Shown: positions 12,263 through 17,760 of the stretch, in pieces | Position numbering within the stretch: position 1 is the stretch's first letter | How the letters are laid out: every line of letters begins with the position of its first letter | NCBI GenBank assembly: GCA_946539765.1 | Contig: CAMNHO010000026.1 | Location: forward strand, 1 to 17,760 | Direction of reading: 5' to 3' | Origin: UBA4312 sp002394635 | Lineage (GTDB): Bacteria > Bacillota_I > Bacilli_A > Erysipelotrichales > Erysipelotrichaceae | Length of the DNA stretch: 17,760 nucleotides | The notes under the pieces: generated by a model | Databases searched by the model: none | Told to the model about the DNA's origin: nothing | The model's input: only the letters and a program-made list of their open reading frames with translations | Made by a program: the position numbers and the translations under genes

Positions 12263-14145
12263 TTTGCGTTACTGGCCAGTATTTTTACTTTTGACCACAG
12301 ATTGGCGATGGATTTCCGGGTGACATCATTGAATTCAAAAACCTCATCCTTTTCATAGCCTTCTCTTGGAATGTAGGCATTGATGCCTTCGTATTCTCCA
12401 CCTTGTCCATAGAGTTCATTCATGACATCCACGTTGGGTGAAGTATAGCCTACATAGCTTGAGTTGTCCATGGCCGCATCATAATCGGTCATAAAATTGA
12501 TAAATTCGTAGGCAAGATCAACATTCTTCGCATTTTTCGGAATGACCATACCATCGGACCAAAGGTTGGTTCCTTCCTCCGGTAAATAGAAGCCCATATT
12601 TTCGTTTTCTGCCATCACATATGTCGCATCCCCGGAATAGATCAATCCCAGAGCCTTTCGCCCTTGTGCCATATTATCGATGATTTCATCGGTCACGATC
12701 TCTGGAGACATGGTTTCCACACACTGACATAACCATTGGTAGGCTTCCTGCAGTTCTTGTTCGTTTTCTGTATTCATCGAATAGCCTAATGCCTTTAAAG
12801 CCATCATGAAAGAATCTCGTTCCGAATCATATAAATAAATCTGTCCTTTGTATTTTGGATTTAAGAAGATGTTATAGCCTTCTTTCAGGTCTTCTTCATC
12901 CACAACGGTTTTATCATAGACGATTCCGACACTTCCCCAGAAATATGGTACGGAGTACGTATTTCCCGGATCAAATGGCAGATCTAATACCGATGGATCA
13001 ATTAAATCCAGAGCCGGTTGGATCCGCTCCTTGTCCAATTTCATCAGCTTATCTTCCCGGATCAGACGCTCGATCATATAATCGCTTGGAACCAGGATAT
13101 CATAGGATTCCCCGTTGGCTATCTTGATATACATCTGTTCGTTGGAATCAAAGTTATCCATGACTACTTTAGCGCCTGTCATCTGTTCAAAATCATTGAC
13201 TGAGTTCTCGCCGGTATATTCTCCCCAGTTGTATACATGCAAAGTCTGTCCGGCATACGGCTTGGAACCGATGCCTCCCTTTAATCCGAAATAGGAGATA
13301 ACCAATGCCCCGATGACCGCAAAAGATAAGCCGATCTTCCATCCTCTTGACATCTTTCGGGCCAGACCGCTTTTTTCACGAACCATCGGCAGAAGATTGG
13401 AAAGAATCAATACAATGGTAATCAAGACGACCACAATGGTCGAAATGGCATTGATGCTCGGGTTAACACGCTTGGACATCGTATAGACCATGATGCTCAG
13501 GTTTTTGACCCCTTTGCCGGTGGCAAAATAGGAGATGATGAAATCATCAAAGGACATGGTAAAAGCAATCAAGGCTCCCGAAATGATGCCCGGCATGATT
13601 TCCGGTACGATGACCTTCCACAATGCCTGAAACGGGGTAGCCCCCAGATCCATGGCTGCATCTGCCAAATTGGGATCCAAAGAACGCAGCTTTGGCATAA
13701 TGCTCAACATCACATAGGGAATACAGAAGGAAATATGCGCTAACAACAGCGTCATAAACCCTCTTTCCACCTGTATGGTAATAAACAATAACATCAATCC
13801 GATGGCAGTTACGATATCCGGATTCATCAAAGGAAAGTCGTTGACCTGCTGGATAAACTGCCGTATGGCTTTTTTTGAGCTGGACATTCCGATAGCCGTA
13901 ATTGTACCGATGACAGTGGAAACAATGGTCGCAACAATCGCAATGATGATCGTTGTATACAATGATTCCATCATGCTGTGATTCTTTAACATCGATACAT
14001 ACCAGCGCATAGAAAAACCAGTAAAATGCGTCAGGGATTTACTCTCATTAAAAGAGAAGACCATCATAAATACAATCGGCAGATAAAAGAAGATCAAACT
14101 ACCGATCATAAACAGATGGCCGATCGTTCGCTTGTCCTTTTTCAT
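12259..14145 (-). CDS. potCD: Polyamine ABC transporter PotC-PotD fusion (permease plus substrate-binding protein)
   Basis: This 628-residue protein joins two parts that are usually separate. Residues 1-265 are a PotC-type permease with six hydrophobic segments and the EAA loop (LADAAMDLGATPFQALWK, 160-177) that contacts the ATPase. A further hydrophobic helix (about 270-288) leads to a PotD-type periplasmic-binding-protein domain (about 298-628). That domain begins LHVYNWGEYTG and contains VPSDYMIERL, VPYFWGSVGIVYD, IYSGDATYVM and WSDGMVIPKN, as expected for spermidine/putrescine binding. The extra helix replaces the usual lipid anchor and holds the receptor at the outer face. Such fusions have been annotated in some Bacillota, so it is not an assembly error: no stop or frameshift is visible at the junction. 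It overlaps potB as ATGA and is the last gene of the operon. Confidence 0.93.
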   Translation of the reverse strand: MKKDKRTIGHLFMIGSLIFFYLPIVFMMVFSFNESKSLTHFTGFSMRWYVSMLKNHSMMESLYTTIIIAIVATIVSTVIGTITAIGMSSSKKAIRQFIQQVNDFPLMNPDIVTAIGLMLLFITIQVERGFMTLLLAHISFCIPYVMLSIMPKLRSLDPNLADAAMDLGATPFQALWKVIVPEIMPGIISGALIAFTMSFDDFIISYFATGKGVKNLSIMVYTMSKRVNPSINAISTIVVVLITIVLILSNLLPMVREKSGLARKMSRGWKIGLSFAVIGALVISYFGLKGGIGSKPYAGQTLHVYNWGEYTGENSVNDFEQMTGAKVVMDNFDSNEQMYIKIANGESYDILVPSDYMIERLIREDKLMKLDKERIQPALDLIDPSVLDLPFDPGNTYSVPYFWGSVGIVYDKTVVDEEDLKEGYNIFLNPKYKGQIYLYDSERDSFMMALKALGYSMNTENEQELQEAYQWLCQCVETMSPEIVTDEIIDNMAQGRKALGLIYSGDATYVMAENENMGFYLPEEGTNLWSDGMVIPKNAKNVDLAYEFINFMTDYDAAMDNSSYVGYTSPNVDVMNELYGQGGEYEGINAYIPREGYEKDEVFEFNDVTRKSIANLWSKVKILASNAK

Positions 14146-14984
14146 GATGCATCCTCCACCTTGATGGATGTTCGTCTTTCACTTCTTCGTACCAGCATCA
14201 TCAATAACATCATGATGACAGCCATGATCATACTGATAGCCGAACCGAAATTCCATTCTCCGACCGTGATAAACTGGTTTTCAATAACATTACCGATCAG
14301 GAAATACTGTCCGCCACCTAACAGCTTCGGGATAAAGAAGGAGCTGACTGCCGGTAGGAAGACCAGCGTGATCCCGCTGACAACACCAGGCATGGACAAC
14401 GGAAATGTCACCCGCCAGAAGGTCTGGGCCTTGCTGGCACCCAGATCGGCACTGGCCTCCAGTAAAGAAGGGTCCATCTTGGAAAGCACGGTGTTGATCT
14501 GTAAGATCATAAACGGTAAAAAGTTATAGACCATTCCTAATAACACCGCTGTTTCCGTATACAAAAGTTCCACATTGTGGATACCAAACAAACCCAGGAT
14601 CATGGAAAACAAACCATCCCCGGATAATATACCGATCCATGCATACGTGCGCACCAGCATATTGATCCACATGGGAAAGGTAATCAACAAAACAAGAAGG
14701 TTTCGTTTCTTTTCTTCACTGCGGGCAATATAATACGCGATCGGGTATCCCAACAACAAACATAAAACCGTTGTTTTGACGGCAATCCATAAAGAACGCC
14801 ATAGAATCAACAGGAAGTCCGGATCGGTAAAAAAGTGTACATAGTTTTCAAGAGTAAACTGAAAGGGCACAATACTGTTGCCTGCGTTCATGAGCGAGTA
14901 CAGCGCAATCAGCAGCATCGGAAACAACAGCATCAAAGCACTCCAGATAATATATGGGTAGACTAATTGTCGAAAATTTTTCAT
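14142..14984 (-). CDS. potB: Polyamine ABC transporter permease PotB
   Basis: This 280-residue inner-membrane permease has six hydrophobic segments and is of normal family length. The EAA-type cytoplasmic loop is clear: LLEASADLGASKAQTFWRVTFPLSMPG (about 160-186 region), which docks on the PotA ATPase. Its first segment (YPYIIWSALMLLFPMLLIALY) acts as an uncleaved signal anchor. It pairs with the PotC half of the PotCD fusion to form the translocation path for spermidine or putrescine. The ATG overlaps the potA stop and its own stop overlaps the potCD start (ATGA both times). The ribosome binding site within the end of potA is weak (GGGAT), which fits coupled translation. Confidence 0.94.
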   Translation of the reverse strand: MKNFRQLVYPYIIWSALMLLFPMLLIALYSLMNAGNSIVPFQFTLENYVHFFTDPDFLLILWRSLWIAVKTTVLCLLLGYPIAYYIARSEEKKRNLLVLLITFPMWINMLVRTYAWIGILSGDGLFSMILGLFGIHNVELLYTETAVLLGMVYNFLPFMILQINTVLSKMDPSLLEASADLGASKAQTFWRVTFPLSMPGVVSGITLVFLPAVSSFFIPKLLGGGQYFLIGNVIENQFITVGEWNFGSAISMIMAVIMMLLMMLVRRSERRTSIKVEDAS

Positions 14985-16564
14985 TCAAATCCCATCTTTT
15001 CCATCACATGGATATCTTCCGGGAAGAAGGTCAGTCCGACTTCTGCGCCTTCCTCGACATAATCGGTTGTATGGATCTTAAATTCACGACCCTCGGTCAC
15101 AAAGCGAACACGATAGATTCCCTCTTTGATTTGATCCGGATCAAAATCATATTCCACGTATAAATCGATTTCCTCGTCTTCACTGGACAGCTTCCAGGCC
15201 TGGGCATTGGCCCATGTCTTCAGATCGGTATCCAATGCCATGGCTTCATGGATTTCATCCACCGTCTTAAAGAAGTTGAAGGCACTGATGGCTTCATTGG
15301 CCTTCTTGTTTTCTACAACACGCTGGTCAATGACCCAGATTTTCCGGGTAATCGTCGTCCCTTTGGAGGTAGAGAAGGTCACCTCGTATTCCCCCAGTTC
15401 ATTTTCCAGATTGGTTTCGATGGAACTGATGGAAATATATTCATCCGTTGCCGGATCCCAGGCCTGGGCGTCCGCACGGGCAACGATGTCTTTTTCATCC
15501 AGATCCTTCATGTCCTCAATATCCACATAAAAATCATTGGCACTGATTTTTTCCTGGCCATCCTCACTGGTTACAATATTATTGGAAATGACATGCATGT
15601 TGACCGTTACCTGGGTACCAGGTACCGTTTCCACCATCACTTCATAATGGACCCCTTTAAATAAAACCGAATCCACGATGCCGGTCATTTTTCCCTGGTC
15701 CAACGGAACAATATCAATATCTTCCGGACGGATGATGACATCGACCTTTTCATTCGGCTTGAATCCATAATCCACACATTCATAATTTTCATCATCAAAG
15801 CGCACCAGCTTATCCTGTAACATAACACCAGGAATAATATTGGATTCCCCGATAAACTTGGCTACATAGCGGTTGACCGGTTCATTGTAGATTTCCTGCG
15901 GCGTTCCCACCTGCTGGATCTCTCCATCTTTCATGACCACGATCTTATCGCTCATCGTCAGCGCTTCCTCCTGGTCATGGGTAACAAAAATAAAGGTGAT
16001 GCCGACTTCCTGCTGGATCCGCTTTAATTCATACTGCATCTCCTGACGCAGCTTCAGATCCAGAGCCCCCAACGGTTCATCCAGCAATAAAACCGCCGGT
16101 TCGTTGACCAAAGCCCGGGCTATGGCCACACGTTGCTGCTGCCCGCCGGACATCAAGGTTACATCCTTTTTCTCATAGCCTTCCAAACCAATCAGCTTTA
16201 ACATTCGCATGACCTTCTGGTCAATGACATCCTTGCTCATCTTCTTGATCTTCAGACCAAACGCAATGTTGTCATACACATTCAGATGCGGAAACAACGC
16301 ATACTTCTGAAAGACTGTATTCAGCTCTCGTTTATAGGGCGGCACATGTTTGATGTCCTCCCCGTTAAAGATGACCTGTCCCTCGGTCGGTTCCAGAAAA
16401 CCGGCCAAAATCCGTAATAATGTCGTTTTACCACAGCCGCTAGGACCCAGTAAGGTCACAAATTCATTCTCATAAATATCCAGGTCAATGCCTTTGAGCA
16501 CAACCTGGTCTTCAAAGTTTTTCACAATATTGCGAAACTGTATAATCTTCTTTTTCTCTTCCAT
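14981..16564 (-). CDS. potA: Polyamine ABC transporter ATPase PotA with a duplicated-repeat insertion in its TOBE region
   Basis: This 527-residue ATPase powers spermidine/putrescine import. The core is complete: Walker A GPSGCGKTT (40-48), signature MSGGQQQR (138-145), Walker B VLLLDEP (158-164), D-loop GALD and the switch histidine in THD (195-197). The regulatory TOBE region starts near 275 (VIIRPEDIDIVP), and its last strand, VGLTFFPEDIHVM (509-521), closes the protein. Between them are about 160 extra residues, compared with the usual total of 350-380. The insertion is two copies of one repeat (about 339-411 and 426-500). Each starts ISAxxF, contains AQAW and ends in a YxVxFxT strand. 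The repeats resemble Ig-like repeats of Gram-positive surface proteins, which is odd for a cytoplasmic subunit. AGGGAG precedes the ATG by 9 nt. The gene follows the regulator by 13 bp and overlaps potB. Confidence 0.95.
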   Translation of the reverse strand: MEEKKKIIQFRNIVKNFEDQVVLKGIDLDIYENEFVTLLGPSGCGKTTLLRILAGFLEPTEGQVIFNGEDIKHVPPYKRELNTVFQKYALFPHLNVYDNIAFGLKIKKMSKDVIDQKVMRMLKLIGLEGYEKKDVTLMSGGQQQRVAIARALVNEPAVLLLDEPLGALDLKLRQEMQYELKRIQQEVGITFIFVTHDQEEALTMSDKIVVMKDGEIQQVGTPQEIYNEPVNRYVAKFIGESNIIPGVMLQDKLVRFDDENYECVDYGFKPNEKVDVIIRPEDIDIVPLDQGKMTGIVDSVLFKGVHYEVMVETVPGTQVTVNMHVISNNIVTSEDGQEKISANDFYVDIEDMKDLDEKDIVARADAQAWDPATDEYISISSIETNLENELGEYEVTFSTSKGTTITRKIWVIDQRVVENKKANEAISAFNFFKTVDEIHEAMALDTDLKTWANAQAWKLSSEDEEIDLYVEYDFDPDQIKEGIYRVRFVTEGREFKIHTTDYVEEGAEVGLTFFPEDIHVMEKMGFE

Positions 16565-16577
16565 ACTTCATAACTCC

Positions 16578-17111
16578 CTAAAATGTCGGTGGTGTGGATA
16601 TCCACAGAACCTTGGCATCCGTCTGATTCGGATTGTATAAATAATGACTCTTTCTTCCCTCAATATAAAACGTTTCTTTCGCCTTGATCCGATAGACCTT
16701 TGAACCCATGATCAGCTGGATCTGCCCCTTTAAGACATACCCGAATTCCTGCCCTTCATGGCTGATGATTTCTTCCGTTTTACATTTTCCATGTAACGTT
16801 AATAAAATCGGTTCCATCTGGTTTTTCTGGGCATTAGGAACGATCCATTCAATGATCCTTCGTTCCTGCTCATCCACAAAAAAATCATCGGTTCCAAACA
16901 CAACCTGCACCTCCGGTGATTCCTGAAAAAACTCGGAAAGATTGGTTCCCAGCGCTTCCAGGATATCTTCCAAGGCGGATATATTCGGACTGGTCAGATC
17001 TCTTTCCAACTGCGATAAGAAGCCCTTGGTCAATTCACAGCGGATGGCCAGTTCCTCTAACGTCAGATTGTTCTGCAGACGCAGTTCCTTTAACTTTTGT
17101 CCGATTTTCAA
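16578..17111 (-). CDS. XRE-family regulator with cupin sensor domain, probable polyamine-responsive
   Basis: This 177-residue protein has an N-terminal helix-turn-helix (about 6-60, LTLEELAIRCELTKGFLSQLER) and a C-terminal single cupin barrel (about 100-175, HEGQEFGYVLKGQIQLIMG, then ETFYIEGRKSHYLYNP). This is the PuuR type of layout, where the cupin binds a small ligand. Genes of this kind commonly precede potABCD operons, so control of polyamine uptake is a sound inference, although the ligand has not been shown. The start is TTG at 17111, just after GGGGGTGA, a seven-of-eight match to GGAGGTGA. The start places the methionine directly before the first HTH helix. It is the first gene of the pot operon. 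A 16-bp palindrome in its leader is the likely autoregulatory site. Confidence 0.92.
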   Translation of the reverse strand: MKIGQKLKELRLQNNLTLEELAIRCELTKGFLSQLERDLTSPNISALEDILEALGTNLSEFFQESPEVQVVFGTDDFFVDEQERRIIEWIVPNAQKNQMEPILLTLHGKCKTEEIISHEGQEFGYVLKGQIQLIMGSKVYRIKAKETFYIEGRKSHYLYNPNQTDAKVLWISTPPTF

Positions 17112-17123
17112 AAAATCACCCCC

Positions 17124-17139
17124 GTTTAATTAATTAAAC
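17124..17139. promoter_or_regulatory. Perfect 16-bp palindrome in the pot operon leader, likely operator
   Basis: GTTTAATTAATTAAAC is perfectly symmetrical. It lies between the predicted transcription start (near 17160) and the ribosome binding site of the XRE-cupin regulator. A weaker related repeat with TGTTTA/AAAACA arms lies just upstream (about 17143-17161). Dimeric XRE regulators bind such sites, so this is the probable operator for autoregulation of the operon. It could also partly mask the ribosome binding site in RNA, although an A/T-rich hairpin would be weak. Confidence 0.65.
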
Positions 17140-17166
17140 TTTTTGTTTATTTTATAAAACAATCCT

Positions 17167-17195
17167 ATTATACATTTATCTATAAGCATATACAA
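17167..17195 (-). promoter_or_regulatory. Promoter of the regulator-potA-potB-potCD operon
   Basis: On the minus strand, TTGTAT (17190-17195) and a perfect TATAAT (17167-17172) are 17 bp apart. Transcription would start near 17160, giving a leader of about 50 nt that contains the 16-bp palindrome. The promoter begins only 2 bp downstream of the T-run of the preceding gene's terminator, so the operon is insulated from the PTS gene. Confidence 0.78.
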
Positions 17196-17196
17196 G

Positions 17197-17228
17197 AAAA
17201 AAAGAAGCATTCCTTTTCAGAATGCTTC
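17197..17228 (-). terminator. Intrinsic terminator of the PTS IIB gene
   Basis: A nine-base perfect stem, GAAGCATTC with GAATGCTTC (17220-17228 and 17204-17212), closes a seven-base loop and is followed by seven Ts on the minus strand (17203-17197). It starts 4 bp after the IIB stop codon. Confidence 0.93.
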
Positions 17229-17231
17229 TCC

Positions 17232-17702
17232 TTATTCTTCAAATAATAGTCTTGTATCCTCTTTCTCTGTACCAGGTACCCTTTGAATGAACAATTCCAC
17301 CCCGGCATCCTTTAACTGACAGAATGCATCGATATCCTTTTGGTCGACCGCAATACTGCTGGCAACCTGTTTTTTTCCGGCAGACATACGCATATTTCCG
17401 ACATTGACCGAACGGATCGGAATCCCACCCTGTACCAATCGAAGCACATCCTGTGGACAGTCACAAATCACAAATACATCTCTGCTGGTCGGAAAATCAT
17501 CCATCGCATCCTGTACGGTGACAAATTTCACTTCCACTTGGTTCTGTATTGATGCCTTCATCAGATTCTGGCTGAATGTATTCTCTGCCAAAGCATCGTT
17601 CACGACTAAAATAAAGGAAGTCTTCGCCACTGACAGCCACTGATACGTAATCTGCCCATGAATCAGACGACTGTCAATTCTAGTAAATATATGATTTGTC
17701 AT
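17232..17702 (-). CDS. PTS mannose/fructose/sorbose-family IIB component, stand-alone
   Basis: This 156-residue protein has the full length of a single IIB domain of the mannose/sorbose PTS family. The phosphorylated histidine is His15 in RIDSRLIHGQ, followed by the typical VVNDALAEN and a GGIPIRSVNVGNM block near 95-107. It receives phosphate from a IIA domain and passes it to sugar during uptake by IIC/IID. The start at 17702 follows GAGGT with 8 nt between; an ATG 11 codons upstream (17735) lies by the -10 box and is rejected. The gene has its own promoter and terminator, and no IIA, IIC or IID lies beside it in the window. It may serve a transporter encoded elsewhere or act as a regulatory phosphoprotein. 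The sugar cannot be told. Confidence 0.92.
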   Translation of the reverse strand: MTNHIFTRIDSRLIHGQITYQWLSVAKTSFILVVNDALAENTFSQNLMKASIQNQVEVKFVTVQDAMDDFPTSRDVFVICDCPQDVLRLVQGGIPIRSVNVGNMRMSAGKKQVASSIAVDQKDIDAFCQLKDAGVELFIQRVPGTEKEDTRLLFEE

Positions 17703-17724
17703 AACTATTACCTCATCTATTTCT

Positions 17725-17753
17725 ATTATAGTCATTTATGGATGGTTTTACAA
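17725..17753 (-). promoter_or_regulatory. Promoter of the PTS IIB gene
   Basis: TTGTAA (17748-17753) and a perfect TATAAT (17725-17730) are spaced by 17 bp on the minus strand, with the start codon 22 bp further on. With the terminator at 17197-17228 this defines a single-gene transcription unit. I see no sigma-54-type element. Confidence 0.7.
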
Positions 17754-17760
17754 TTTGGAC

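Noticed and set aside
15248..15664. A 138-codon open frame antisense to the PotA insertion
   Set aside because: It mirrors the coding frame of potA, whose translation is conserved on both sides and has internal protein repeats; the antisense product has no domain-like features.
1..17760. tRNA or rRNA genes, CRISPR arrays, insertion sequences, riboswitches or phage genes
   Set aside because: I looked on both strands for cloverleaf arms, regularly spaced repeats, transposase motifs and long structured leaders and saw none other than the intron end.

Overview
The window looks like chromosomal DNA from an anaerobic or fermentative low-to-moderate G+C Bacillota, most likely of the Erysipelotrichia type. 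The basis is strong GGAGG-type ribosome binding sites, intrinsic terminators with short hairpins and T-runs, many ATGA stop/start overlaps, a D-lactate dehydrogenase, a CsoR/CopA copper module, a mannose-family PTS protein, and a polyamine ABC operon with a permease/binding-protein fusion. The lineage is inferred from memory of gene architecture, not from a search. Almost every base is accounted for, and no gene-free stretch exceeds about 150 bases.

Layout, left to right. (1) Bases 1-48 are the first nucleotides of a probable group IIC intron on the minus strand. It is inserted directly after the terminator of the next operon, and the rest lies outside the window. (2) A tightly coupled minus-strand operon, cca - macro-domain gene - mnmM (2421 down to 66), concerns tRNA end maturation and wobble-uridine modification. 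Its promoter lies so close to the cca ATG that the mRNA may be leaderless. (3) A short plus-strand pair follows: a two-pass membrane protein of unknown function and a rhodanese-like lipoprotein (2495-3465). (4) A minus-strand redox operon (6562 down to 3487) encodes a ferredoxin-like protein, a DUF2249/AhpD-like protein, a bicupin and a D-lactate dehydrogenase with a cysteine-rich tail. It is divergent from a Crp/Fnr-family regulator (6687-7358). One 16-bp palindrome sits about 41 bp upstream of both predicted start sites.

(5) A copper module follows on the minus strand: csoR and copA, under a promoter whose 17-bp spacer contains the CsoR-type operator. CopA has one N-terminal and three C-terminal metal-binding HMA domains. 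The last HMA domain has its own ribosome binding site and ATG, so the locus may also make a free CopZ-like chaperone. (6) A PrsW-type intramembrane protease (+) and a zinc-ribbon protein (-) converge on a terminator. (7) A four-gene polyamine operon on the minus strand, regulator - potA - potB - potCD (17111 down to 12259), starts at a sigma-A-type promoter with a perfect 16-bp palindrome in the leader and ends in an intrinsic terminator. PotA carries about 160 extra residues inside its C-terminal TOBE region, built from two copies of an Ig-like or surface-protein-like repeat. (8) At the right edge is a single-gene PTS IIB unit with its own promoter and terminator.

The most unusual points are the repeat-containing insertion in PotA, the internal CopZ start in copA, and the group IIC intron next to a terminator. 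The shared Crp/Fnr operator controlling a fermentation/redox operon is also of interest. Nothing here can be shown from sequence alone to be a wholly new system.
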